DNA of 64,000 nt from Maricaulis sp036231565 (lineage in GTDB: Bacteria > Pseudomonadota > Alphaproteobacteria > Caulobacterales > Maricaulaceae): contig JAZAHA010000062.1 of NCBI GenBank assembly GCA_036231565.1, forward strand, positions 35,412 through 99,411, given 5' to 3'. Position numbers and translations under genes: made by a program. Positions 16,358 to 25,200 of this stretch are shown here, piece after piece. Numbering within the stretch: the stretch's first letter is position 1; each line of letters begins with the position of its first letter. The notes under the pieces are model-generated. The model had not been told where the DNA came from. It saw only the letters and a program-made list of their open reading frames with translations, and did not search any database.

Positions 16358-16930
16358 ATGCCATTGGCGCATCATTCATGTCACACAGTTTTACTCGGCA
16401 CGCTGGGCCTGCTGGCGGCCTGCGCGCAGACACCGCGGCCGCCTGAGACAGAGGCGACATTCCCGACGGGGATTGCCGTGCCCGGCGCGCAAACCGGGGA
16501 AGCGGCACCCGCCGCCGCGGCCAGCGTGCTGTTCAGCTATCCCGTCGTGTCCGGCATCGTCTATTCCGGGTTCGGCGCCGCGCGCAGCACCGGGCGGTAT
16601 CATTCCGGCATCGACATCTCCACGCAGTACGGAACCCCGGTCCGGGCTGCCGGTGCGGGCGAGGTGATCCACGCCGGCTTCGGCTATCAGGGATCGGCGG
16701 CCTGGGGGCGTACGGTGGTGATCGATCACGGTCAGGGCTGGATCACGCTTTATGCCCATCTCTCGGCGGTTCATGTCGCAACCGGCGACCATCTCGATGG
16801 CGGCGAGCATATCGGAGATGTCGGCACGAGCGGCAATGCGACCGGACCTCACCTGCACATTGAAGTGCGCCAGGACGGTGTTGCCCGTGATCCGTCGCGC
16901 CATATTCCCGGTATCGGCAACGGCTCCTGA
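16358..16930 (+). CDS. M23-family peptidoglycan endopeptidase lipoprotein
   Basis: This 190-aa protein has a lipoprotein signal with lipobox LLAAC (Cys22) and an M23 domain with all zinc and catalytic residues: H82xxxD86 in YHSGIDI, H134 in LYAHL, and H165-L-H167 in GPHLHIEV. It should sit in the outer or inner membrane facing the periplasm and cut peptide cross-links. The domain is clearly similar to the C-terminal module of the preceding fusion protein (WGRTVVIDHGQGWITLYAH versus WGNTVAIDHGNGWQSVYAH), suggesting an ancestral duplication. It lies 72 bases downstream on the same strand and may share regulation. Confidence 0.88.
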   Translation: MPLAHHSCHTVLLGTLGLLAACAQTPRPPETEATFPTGIAVPGAQTGEAAPAAAASVLFSYPVVSGIVYSGFGAARSTGRYHSGIDISTQYGTPVRAAGAGEVIHAGFGYQGSAAWGRTVVIDHGQGWITLYAHLSAVHVATGDHLDGGEHIGDVGTSGNATGPHLHIEVRQDGVARDPSRHIPGIGNGS

Positions 16931-16994
16931 AGCCCTGCGACAGGATGGCACTGCGCGCGCTCGCTTGCTGTGCGCACCCGGGTGCAGTATGCGG

Positions 16995-17013
16995 AATGCG
17001 AATTAGTTGCATT
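16995..17013 (+). promoter_or_regulatory. Fur-box-like site upstream of the PepSY operon
   Basis: AATGCGAATTAGTTGCATT is a 19-bp partial palindrome (outer half-sites AATGC/GCATT perfect) and resembles the alphaproteobacterial Fur box built on TGCGAAT and ATTTGCA-like arms. It lies 22 bases before the PepSY start, overlapping the likely promoter of an iron-uptake operon, which is the expected place for iron-dependent repression. Confidence 0.6.
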
Positions 17014-17035
17014 TTCCGGCGGTGCCCAGGCGCGT

Positions 17036-18157
17036 ATGTCCCAATCCACCATCCAGATCTGGTCCTGGCTGCACAAATGGTCGAGCCTGGTGTGCACGCT
17101 CTTCCTCCTGATGCTGTGCGTCACGGGGCTGCCGCTGATCTTCCATCACGAGATCGAACACCTCACCGGTGAGGAATACGTCATGCCGGATCTGCCCGGC
17201 GATGACGGGCTGGAAAGCCTCGACACGGTGCTTGCCGAAGCGCTGGCCTCGCGGCCGGGCGAGGTCGGCCTGTTCATGAGTTTCGACGAGGACCGGCCGG
17301 TGGTGAATGTCACCTCGGGCCCGGCCTATGACGCGCCGGAACGGCAGATGACGCTGATGTCGCTGGACTGGCGCTCGGCGGACTTCGTGCCGCCGCCGGT
17401 GGAAGAGGGGATCATGGCGGTGATCCTCCAGCTGCATATCGACATGTTCCTGGGTCTGCCGGGGAAGTTCTTCCTGGGAGCGATGGGCGCGCTCTTTGTC
17501 GTCGCCATGGTGTCCGGCGTGGTGCTCTACGCCCCCTTCATGCGCAAGCATGATTTCGGCACGCTGCGTGTGTCCAGAAGCCGCCGGGTGAAATGGCTCG
17601 ACTGGCACAATCTCCTCGGCATTGTCACTCTGGCCTGGGCGAGCGTCGTGGGCCTGACCGGTGTCATCAACGCCTTCTCCGAGCCGATTACCGCGACCTG
17701 GCAGGCGACCCAACTGGGCGAGATGACGGCAGGCTATCGCGAGGCCGAACCGCCAGCCGCGCTGGGCTCGATCCAGGACGCGATCGATGCGGTGACGACA
17801 GCGGCGCCCGGCATGCGGGTGCAGTTCGTGGCCTTCCCGGGCGGGCTCTACTCCACCGATCATCACTATGCCGTCTTCCTGCAGGGCGCGACGCCGCTGA
17901 CCAAGCGCCTGCTGACGGTCGGCCTGGTGGACGCGGTGACCGGCGAGCTGACCGATATCCGCCCCATGCCCTGGTACATGCAGGCGCTGCTGCTCTCCCA
18001 GCCGCTGCATTTCGGCGATTATGGCGGCCTGCCGATGAAAATCCTCTGGGCGCTGCTCGATCTGGTGACGATCGTGGTGCTCGGCTCGGGTGTCTATCTG
18101 TGGCTCGCCCGCCGCAAGCGGCCGGTCCGCACGCTGATGGCGGAGGCCGAAGCATGA
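17036..18157 (+). CDS. PepSY-associated TM domain protein (siderophore/iron utilisation)
   Basis: The 373-aa inner-membrane protein begins WSWLHKWSSLVCTLFLLMLCVTGLP and has the PepSY_TM layout: helices at about 10-32, 145-170, 195-215 and 345-365, HHEIEH after the first helix, and two periplasmic PepSY-like segments. Members of this family are encoded with siderophore receptors and are thought to reduce or release iron from ferric siderophores. The start at 17036 (MSQSTIQIW) is preferred over one 22 codons upstream, because the Fur box would otherwise lie in the coding region. It overlaps the next gene by ATGA and leads the operon. Confidence 0.85.
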   Translation: MSQSTIQIWSWLHKWSSLVCTLFLLMLCVTGLPLIFHHEIEHLTGEEYVMPDLPGDDGLESLDTVLAEALASRPGEVGLFMSFDEDRPVVNVTSGPAYDAPERQMTLMSLDWRSADFVPPPVEEGIMAVILQLHIDMFLGLPGKFFLGAMGALFVVAMVSGVVLYAPFMRKHDFGTLRVSRSRRVKWLDWHNLLGIVTLAWASVVGLTGVINAFSEPITATWQATQLGEMTAGYREAEPPAALGSIQDAIDAVTTAAPGMRVQFVAFPGGLYSTDHHYAVFLQGATPLTKRLLTVGLVDAVTGELTDIRPMPWYMQALLLSQPLHFGDYGGLPMKILWALLDLVTIVVLGSGVYLWLARRKRPVRTLMAEAEA

Positions 18158-18351
18158 GCCGCACTGCCGCCACACCCCGCCGCCGCAGCCTCGGCGCGAT
18201 CTTCGTCATGCCTGCACTGATCGGCCTGTTTAGCCTGATCGGTCTTGTCAGTGCGCTGGCCGGTGACGGTTTCAGCGACATCCTCTCCTGGGCCGGCCTG
18301 GCCGTGCCCCTGATCGCCATCGTCTGGGCCCGGACCCGGCGGCGGCAATGA
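18154..18351 (+). CDS. Small two-helix membrane protein of the siderophore operon
   Basis: The 65-aa product begins MSRTAATPRRRSLGAIF and has two predicted membrane helices (about 14-36 and 42-59), ending RTRRRQ. Its ATG overlaps the stop of the PepSY gene (ATGA, 18154-18157), so it is translationally coupled. The siderophore receptor starts 52 bases later. Small proteins of this shape are common in PepSY-receptor operons, but I cannot name a family. A role in the inner-membrane part of iron acquisition is inferred from position only. Confidence 0.7.
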   Translation: MSRTAATPRRRSLGAIFVMPALIGLFSLIGLVSALAGDGFSDILSWAGLAVPLIAIVWARTRRRQ

Positions 18352-18403
18352 CCTCCCCGAAGCAAGCAACCTCCCCCAAGAAGAAGACAGAAAGCTCACA
18401 CCC

Positions 18404-20524
18404 ATGACCTTCCGCTCCCTCTGCCTCGCCGCGACCGCCATCGGTGCCGTTGCCGCAGCGCCCGCCTTCGCCCAGACCGCTGATGAGGACGTCATCATCG
18501 TCACGGCGCCGGACTATGTGCCGCTCGGCTCGGAAGCCGCCAACAAGACCGGCATGCCGCTGATCGAGACGCCGCAATCGGTCTCGCTGATCTCGCGCGA
18601 CCAGATCGACCTGCTCGACTGGAATAATCTCTCCCAGACCGTGCGCTATGTGGCCGGTGTGACGGGCGAGAATTACGGCCCGGACATGCGCGTCGACTGG
18701 CTGACCATGCGGGGCTTCGAGCCGGTGCAGTTCCTGGACGGCACGCGCGGCTCCATCGGCTCGATCGCCAATACCGGTCTTGATCTCTATGGCGCGGAAG
18801 AAGTGCGCATCCTGCGCGGCCCGTCGGCCGCACTCTACGGCCTCACCCCGCCGGGCGGCCTGGTCGATATCGTCTCGCGCCGTCCGCGTGAGGAATTCGG
18901 CGGCGAGATCGGTGTGGAAGTCGGCAATCAGGATCTCTGGCAGATCAATGGCGACGTCACCGGCGCCCTGTCGGACACGGTCTCGGCGCGCCTGACGGGC
19001 CTCTACCGCGAAGGCGGCAGCCAGACGCGCGGTGTCGATACCGACCGCACCTATATCGCGCCGGCCCTGACCTGGCAGGCTTCGCCGCGCACCACGCTGA
19101 CCCTGCTGGCCTATTATCAGGATGACGGCATCTATGGCGACGGCATGGGCTTTTTCCCGTCCCAGGGCACGCTGACGCCCAATCCCAACGGGCCGATCCC
19201 GGTCGACGCCAATCTGGGCGAGACCAGTTATAACCGGTTCGAGCGCGAGCATTACGGCGTCGGCTATGAGTTCTCCCACGAATTCGAGGGCGGCATCGCG
19301 CTCACCCAGAACCTGAAATACACGGATCTGGAATCCATCCAGCGCGGCATTGGCGGCAATGGTTTCGTCGATGCGGACTTCAACGGCACGCCGGACGATT
19401 ACCGCACGGTGAGCCGCTATTCCTTCTCCTTCGACGAGAATGTCGACACGCTGTCGGTGGATACGCGGCTGGCGGGCACCTTCACCACCGGCGCGATCGA
19501 GCACGATCTGACCGGCGGTCTGGACTGGCGCGAATACGATTATATCGGCGCCTCGGCCTTCTCCTTCGCCGGCATCCCGACCATCGACATCTATAATCCG
19601 GTCTACGGCCACACCATCGCCGACCTGCCGACCGCGCCCTTCGACAGCACCCTGCAGCAGCAGACCGGTCTCTACCTCGTCGACCAGGCGCGCCTGGACA
19701 ACTGGATCGCCACGCTGACCGTGCGTCATGACTGGGTGAAGACCGAACAGCGCCTGGCCGGTATCGACCATGATGATGACGACACGTCCTGGACGGCGGG
19801 CCTGGCCTACCGGTTCGACAATGGTCTCGTGCCCTACGTCTCCTGGGCGAGCAGCTTCCAGCCGGCGGCCGGTTCCGACCGCAATGGCGTGGCCTTCGAC
19901 CCGACGCGCGGCGAACAGGTGGAAGCCGGTGTGAAATACCAGCCGGATCTGGGTCCGGACACGCGTGTCTTCGCGACGGCGGCGGTCTATCGCCTGGTAC
20001 AGGACAATGTGCTGACGCCGGATCCTCAGAACGCTGCGGGCGAGAGCTTCCAGGTGCAGACCGGTGAAGTGGAAGTCTCCGGCTTCGAGGTCGAATTCGT
20101 CGGCCGTTTCCGCGAGCGTCTGAGCCTCAATGCCGCCCTGACCTGGACCGACAGCGAAGTCACCCGCTCCAACGGTCCCGACCTGGGCGCCGAACTGCCG
20201 GTCGTGCCCAGCTTCCAGGCCTCCGCCCTGGTCGACTACACGATCCAGGAAGGCCGGCTTGCCGGCCTTGGCGCCTCGCTGGGCGCGCGCTTCATGGCTG
20301 AAAGCGCCGGCAATCTGCCGTCTGCCTGGACGCCGGAAGTCTACACCAACCCGTCCGTCACCCTGTTCGACGGCTCGGTGCACTATGACTATGCCGACTG
20401 GCGTGTGGCGGTCTCCGGTTCGAACCTGTTCGACGAGACCTATGTTGCGCGTTGCTATTCTGCCGTGAACTGCTTCTACGGCGCTCCGCGCACCGTGCGC
20501 GCCAGCGTGACGCGGCGGTTCTGA
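18404..20524 (+). CDS. TonB-dependent siderophore receptor
   Basis: The 706-aa outer-membrane protein has a signal peptide ending AFAQ (about 24) and a TonB-box-like segment DVIIVTA. The plug domain is at about 50-165 (IETPQSVSLISRDQI, VRILRGPSAALYG, GGLVDIVSRRP), with a 22-strand barrel ending in an aromatic RRF terminus. The plug motifs match the ferrisiderophore receptor group (TIGR01783). It imports a ferric siderophore using TonB energy. It is the third gene of the PepSY operon under the Fur-like box. A 12-bp hairpin follows. The siderophore cannot be predicted. Confidence 0.92.
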   Translation: MTFRSLCLAATAIGAVAAAPAFAQTADEDVIIVTAPDYVPLGSEAANKTGMPLIETPQSVSLISRDQIDLLDWNNLSQTVRYVAGVTGENYGPDMRVDWLTMRGFEPVQFLDGTRGSIGSIANTGLDLYGAEEVRILRGPSAALYGLTPPGGLVDIVSRRPREEFGGEIGVEVGNQDLWQINGDVTGALSDTVSARLTGLYREGGSQTRGVDTDRTYIAPALTWQASPRTTLTLLAYYQDDGIYGDGMGFFPSQGTLTPNPNGPIPVDANLGETSYNRFEREHYGVGYEFSHEFEGGIALTQNLKYTDLESIQRGIGGNGFVDADFNGTPDDYRTVSRYSFSFDENVDTLSVDTRLAGTFTTGAIEHDLTGGLDWREYDYIGASAFSFAGIPTIDIYNPVYGHTIADLPTAPFDSTLQQQTGLYLVDQARLDNWIATLTVRHDWVKTEQRLAGIDHDDDDTSWTAGLAYRFDNGLVPYVSWASSFQPAAGSDRNGVAFDPTRGEQVEAGVKYQPDLGPDTRVFATAAVYRLVQDNVLTPDPQNAAGESFQVQTGEVEVSGFEVEFVGRFRERLSLNAALTWTDSEVTRSNGPDLGAELPVVPSFQASALVDYTIQEGRLAGLGASLGARFMAESAGNLPSAWTPEVYTNPSVTLFDGSVHYDYADWRVAVSGSNLFDETYVARCYSAVNCFYGAPRTVRASVTRRF

Positions 20525-20539
20525 CAAGAGCTGCTACAA

Positions 20540-20576
20540 GCGCGTCACCTCTCGCCGTGTGCGTGAGGTGACGCGC
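20540..20576 (+). terminator. Hairpin after the siderophore receptor, terminator-like
   Basis: GCGCGTCACCTC (20540-20551) pairs perfectly with GAGGTGACGCGC (20565-20576) across 13 bases, 16 bases after the receptor stop. No T run follows, so it may stabilise the 3' end or terminate weakly. Confidence 0.45.
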
Positions 20577-20584
20577 ACCGAACC

Positions 20585-20692
20585 GTCATTCCGGCGAAAG
20601 CCGGAACCCAGGTCGCAGAGCGGGGCGGGGCCTTTCCTGGAAGAAGCGGGCCATATGATCTGGGTCCTGACTTTCGTCAGGATGACGGTTTG
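20585..20692. repeat. 108-bp dispersed palindromic repeat, copy A
   Basis: The element opens with GTCATTCC and closes with GGATGACGG, so its ends are inverted copies. Inside are two small hairpins (CCGGCGAAAGCCGG, and CCTGACTTTCGTCAGG at the 3' end). It is identical to copy B (21467-21574) at all but two positions, without gaps. A shorter, diverged relative lies at 28325-28430. It is a non-coding repeat of REP/BIME type. Confidence 0.8.
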
Positions 20693-20710
20693 AGGGGGTG
20701 GCTTTCTTCC

Positions 20711-21106
20711 TCAAGGGCTGTGGGGAAACGTGCCGATCGCGTCGATCCAGCGTGTGACCAGCCGGACCAGCGCGTCTTCCCGCTCGGCGATCTCTTCCAG
20801 CGAGCGCAGGACGACGACACCCCGGTCCGCAGCAGGCCATTTGGCCAGGCCGTCGGGATCGTCGAAGGAAAGACCGGCGTTGGTCCGGGCCCTGGCGCCG
20901 CGGTGCAGGACCATCCGCACGCCGCCCTTGCGCTCGATACCGAGGGTGACGCAATCCGTCCCGTCGCGGCTGAAATTCGGCGCATTCCATTTGATGTCTT
21001 CAACAAGATCCGGCCCGGCGGTCCGCACGATCCCCCGCAAGCGATTGACCCGCGCCAGATCCTCGGGGCTCAGGCTTTCCAGATAGGTTTCGACGGTATC
21101 GGTCAT
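20711..21106 (-). CDS. DUF1801 domain protein
   Basis: The 131-aa protein has the DUF1801 pattern: VETYLESLSPEDLARVNRLRGIVRTAGPDL near the N-terminus, then DIKWNAPNFSRDG with the conserved W and the P-F pair, and a C-terminal LVRLVTRWIDAIGT helix. The fold is small alpha/beta, and no biochemical function is established. The start at 21106 (MTDTVETYL) excludes a 13-residue arginine-rich leader. The gene lies between the two 108-bp direct repeats, so the segment might have been duplicated or inserted by recombination. Confidence 0.75.
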   Translation of the reverse strand: MTDTVETYLESLSPEDLARVNRLRGIVRTAGPDLVEDIKWNAPNFSRDGTDCVTLGIERKGGVRMVLHRGARARTNAGLSFDDPDGLAKWPAADRGVVVLRSLEEIAEREDALVRLVTRWIDAIGTFPHSP

Positions 21107-21200
21107 GGCGCGGCGTCCGGCTCGATGGTGTGGCGCGTAGAGCAAGTTCCAGGTGCGAGCCGGGCTCGCAATGGACCTTGAAACGCACGCCAGCCAGCGG

Positions 21201-21279
21201 GCCTCAGGGGTTCAGCCGGGTCAAGGGTAAAACCGCAACGCGGCGCCCGGCGCCCTTGACCCGGCTGAACCCCTGAGGC
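21201..21279. repeat. Perfect 27-bp inverted repeat (long hairpin)
   Basis: The 27 bases at 21201-21227 are the exact reverse complement of 21253-21279, separated by 25 bases. The arms include TCAGCCGGGTCAAGGG. It has no flanking T run, and pairing stops abruptly at both ends. Such exact symmetry is unusual outside mobile or palindromic repeats; it could be a decayed element or a protein-binding site. Confidence 0.75.
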
Positions 21280-21466
21280 GGAATTCCGGCATATGGTTCA
21301 AGGGGGAGTGAGCGGGAAGGCCCACTCCTTCACCACCCCCCGATTTCTCCCGGCCGGAGGCCTGCGAAGGCAGGCCGCAGTGCCGGGGTCCAGGGTCAGC
21401 GGGGCGGTTCCCGGTGAAGGCGTGGCGCCGCTGCAGCTGCGCGTTTCTCCCGGCACGCTCCGAAGC

Positions 21467-21574
21467 GTCATTCCGACGAAAGCCGGAACCCAGGTCGCAG
21501 AGCGAGGCGGGGCCTTTCCTGGAAGAAGCGGGCCATATGATCTGGGTCCTGACTTTCGTCAGGATGACGGTTTG
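21467..21574. repeat. 108-bp dispersed palindromic repeat, copy B
   Basis: Direct-orientation copy of the element at 20585-20692, with two substitutions in 108 bases. Both copies lie in non-coding DNA on either side of the DUF1801 gene. Confidence 0.8.
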
Positions 21575-21670
21575 TGGGGTGGCGTCTTTCTTTCCCATTT
21601 CATGGGGAAGTAGGCCCCTCCACCGCTTCGCGGTCCCCCTCCCCGCGAAGCGGGGAGGAAAAGGCCACAA

Positions 21671-21696
21671 ACAAAAACGGCGCCCATCGGGCGCCG
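21671..21696 (-). terminator. Rho-independent terminator of greA
   Basis: On the minus strand an 8-bp stem (CGGCGCCC with GGGCGCCG, three-base loop) is followed by TTTTTGT. It lies 30 bases after the greA stop. Confidence 0.85.
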
Positions 21697-21725
21697 CTTT
21701 GCATTGTCTGCGATGTCGCCGGGGC

Positions 21726-22202
21726 CTAGCCGTTCCAGCTCACATTCATGATCTCGTAGCTCTTCAGACCGCCCGGGGCGTTGACCTCGATGACGTCGCC
21801 CACCTCCTTGTTGATCATCGCGCGGGCGATGGGGGAGGAGATGGAGATCTTGCCGGACTTCACGTCGGATTCGTCGTCGCCGACGATCTGGTAGGTGGCT
21901 TCCTCTTCGGTGTCCTCGTCGAGCACCGTAACGGTCGCACCGAACTTCACCGTGTCGCCCGACATCTTGGCGATATCGATCACCTGGGCGCGCGCCAGCT
22001 TGTCCTCGAGTTCCTGGACCCGGCCCTCGATATAGCCCTGGCGTTCCTTCGCCGCGTGATATTCGGCGTTTTCCGACAGGTCGCCGTGTTCGCGCGCTTC
22101 GGAAATCGCGGCGATCACCGCCGGACGTTCGACGGATTTGAGATGTTTCAGCTCTTCGTCGAGGGCTTTATGCCCGGCGACGGTCATCGGGATCTTGTTC
22201 AT
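21726..22202 (-). CDS. greA: Transcription elongation factor GreA
   Basis: The 158-aa protein is full length. It has an N-terminal coiled coil (residues 8-75) with the tip ISEAREHGDLSENAEYHAAKE carrying the acidic residues that enter the RNA polymerase channel, then the C-terminal globular domain ending APGGLKSYEI. GreA stimulates cleavage of backtracked transcripts. It lies 54 bases downstream of carB on the same strand, with a small hairpin (about 22221-22243) between, and ends at a clear terminator. This carB-greA order is common in alphaproteobacteria. Confidence 0.95.
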   Translation of the reverse strand: MNKIPMTVAGHKALDEELKHLKSVERPAVIAAISEAREHGDLSENAEYHAAKERQGYIEGRVQELEDKLARAQVIDIAKMSGDTVKFGATVTVLDEDTEEEATYQIVGDDESDVKSGKISISSPIARAMINKEVGDVIEVNAPGGLKSYEIMNVSWNG

Positions 22203-22256
22203 ACGACCACTTATCTTCGGGAGTGGAAGGCAGGCTAGCCTCCACGAAGTTGACCA

Positions 22257-25200
22257 TCAAGAGTAGGTCTGCAGGGCCACAGGTTCAAGCGCTCCTTCAT
22301 CGATCCGGCGCAAGGACAGGATTGCGGCGCGTGCGGCCGAGGCTGTCGTGTAGCACGGGATGCGCATGTCCAGGGCCGTACGGCGGATCGAATAGCTGTC
22401 CAGATGCGACTGGCGGCCCTCGGTGGTGTTGAAGATCAGCTGGACTTCGCCGTTCTTCATCAGGTCGACAATGTGCGGCCGGCCCTCGAAAACCTTGTTG
22501 ACGCGGGTCACCGGCACGCCGGCATCCTCGAACACGGTGGCGGTGCCGGCCGTGGCGAGAATCTTGAAGCCGAGCATCACCAGAACGCGCGCCGGCTCGA
22601 CCATGGCGGCCTTGTCGCCCTCGCGCAGCGAGATGAAGACACCGCCCTTGCGCGGCAGTTTCACGCCGGCGCCGAGTTCGGCCTTGGCGAAGGCGGCCTC
22701 GAACAGGGTGTCGATGCCCATCACCTCGCCGGTGGAGCGCATTTCCGGGCCCAGAACCGGGTCGACGCCCGGGAAGCGCGCCCAGGGCATCACCGCTTCC
22801 TTGACGGAGATGTGCTTGGGCGCCGGATCCTTCAGGCCGAAATCCTTCAGCTTGGCACCGGCCATCACCTTGGCGGCGATCTTGGCGACCGGCTGGCCGA
22901 TGGCCTTGGCCACGAAGGGCACGGTGCGCGAGGCGCGCGGATTGACTTCGAGCACGTAGATCTCGCCGCCCTTCACCGCGAACTGTACGTTCATCAGGCC
23001 CTTCACGCCGATGGCCTTGGCCATGGCGACAGCTTCGGCCTTCAGCTCGTCGACCATTTCTTTCGAGAGCGAGTAGGGCGGCAGCGAGCAGGCGCTGTCG
23101 CCGGAGTGGACGCCGGCTTCCTCGATATGCTGCATCACGCCGGCCACCCACACATCCTCGCCGTCGCAGATCGCGTCGACATCGACCTCGTCGGCATCGG
23201 TGAGATAGCGGTCCAGCAGGAGCGGGGACTTGCCGGAGACGTGCACGGCTTCGCGCAGATAGCGGTCGAAACTGTCGATCTCGCGGATGATCTCCATCGC
23301 CCGGCCGCCCAGCACATAGGAGGGGCGCAGCACCAGCGGGAAGCCGAGCTTCTCGGCTTCGGCGCGGGCCTGTTCTTCGGAGGAGGCGATGGCGTTGGGC
23401 GGCTGTTTCAGGTTCAGCCGGTCCAGCAGGTCCTTGAAGCGCCAGCGGTCTTCGGCCAGGTCGATGGCGTCCGGCGCGGTGCCGAGGATCGGCACGCCTT
23501 CCGCTTCCAGCTCGCCGGCGATCTTCAGCGGGGTCTGGCCGCCATACTGGACGACCACGCCCAACAGCTCGCCCTTTTCCTGCTCCTTGGCGATCAGTTC
23601 GAGCGTGTCCTCGAGGGTCAGCGGCTCGAAATACAGGCGGTCGGCGGTGTCGTAATCGGTCGAGACGGTTTCCGGATTGCAGTTCACCATGATCGACTCG
23701 ATGCCCATCTCGCCGAAGGCGAAAGCGGCATGGCAGCAGCAATAGTCGAACTCGATGCCCTGGCCGATCCGGTTCGGGCCGCCGCCGAGGATGATGGCTT
23801 TCTTCGCATCCGAAGGATCGCTCTCGCAATCCGCCGTCTCGCTGCCGAAGGCCGGCATCTCGTAGGTGGAATACATGTAGGGCGTCGCGGCGAAGAATTC
23901 GGCGGCGCAGGTGTCGACCCGTTTGAAGACCGGGCGCACGCCCAGGGCGCGGCGCGCCTTGCGCACATCGGCTTCCTCGCACCTGACGAGCTTGGCCAGG
24001 CGGGCATCCGAGAAGCCCATGGCCTTGAGATTGCGGAAGCCTTCGGCGGTTTCCGGCAGGCCCAGTGTCGTCACGTCTTCCTCGGCGTGGACGATCGCCT
24101 CGATCTGGCGCAGGAACCAGGGCTCGTACAGCGAGGCAGCGCGCACTTCCTCGACGCTCAGGCCTTCGCGGAAAGCCTGGGCAATGACGCGCAGACGGTC
24201 CGGCGTGGCCACCGACAGGGCGGCGCGCACAGCTTCCTTGCGGGCATCCTCGCTGGCGGCTTCCTCGACACCGGGGATATCGACTTCGTCGAACCCGGTC
24301 AGGCCGGTTTCCATCGAGCGCAGGGCCTTCTGCACGCTTTCATGGAAGGTGCGGCCGATCGACATGGCTTCGCCGACCGACTTCATCGACGTGGTCAGGC
24401 GGTTGTCGGCGCCGGGATATTTCTCGAAGGCAAAGCGCGGGATCTTGGTGACGACATAGTCGATGGTCGGCTCGAAGGAGGCCGGGGTCGCACCGTCGGT
24501 GATGTCGTTGGCGATCTCGTCCAGCGTGTAGCCGACGGCCAGCTTGGCGGCCACCTTGGCGATCGGGAAGCCAGTGGCCTTGGAGGCCAGGGCCGAAGAG
24601 CGCGACACGCGCGGGTTCATCTCGATGACGACCATGCGGCCGTCTTCCGGATTGACGGCGAACTGCACGTTCGAGCCGCCGGTCTCCACACCGATCTCGC
24701 GCAGCACGGCCAGCGAGGCCGAGCGCATGATCTGGTATTCCTTGTCGGTCAGGGTCAGGGCCGGCGCCACCGTGATCGAGTCGCCGGTGTGCACGCCCAT
24801 CGGATCGATATTCTCGATCGAGCAGATGATGATGCAATTGTCCGCCTTGTCGCGGACGACTTCCATCTCGAATTCCTTCCAGCCGACAATGCTCTCCTCG
24901 ACGAGGATTTCATCGACCGGCGAGGCATCGAGACCGGTTTTGCAGATCGCCTCGTATTCCTCGACATTGTAGGCGATGCCGCCGCCCGTGCCGCCCAGGG
25001 TGAAGGAGGGGCGGATGATCGCGGGCAGGCCGATCTCCGGCAGCACGGCCTCGGCTTCGGCCATGGTGTGGACCGTGCGCGAGCGCGGGCTTTCCAGGCC
25101 GATCTTGTCCATCGCGGCGCGGAAGCGTTCGCGGTTCTCCGCCTTGTCGATCACGTCCGCCTTGGCGCCGATCATCTCGACACCGAACAGGTCCAGCACG

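Larger units (their letters stand above)
21107..21725. repeat. Repeat-rich 619-bp spacer between DUF1801 gene and greA
   Basis: No convincing gene is visible. The spacer contains the 27-bp inverted repeat (21201-21279), the second copy of the 108-bp element (21467-21574), and a further stem-loop (TTCCCAT-type, about 21589-21608) related to one at 63926-63944. It also has a CCGCGAAGCGG-type hairpin near 21640-21660 and the greA terminator (21671-21696). Open frames here read through repeats and are not believable. Confidence 0.7.

Noticed and set aside
13755..16930. A beta-lactam resistance locus
   Set aside because: BlaI and M56 domains are present, but there is no penicillin-binding sensor domain and no beta-lactamase next to them. 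The serine hydrolase at 34742 is 18 kb away and not specific enough to call a beta-lactamase.
18272..20527. A 751-codon minus-strand frame over the siderophore receptor
   Set aside because: Composition (Arg, Gly, Gln-rich, low in common hydrophobic patterns) and absence of motifs mark it as a shadow of the receptor gene.
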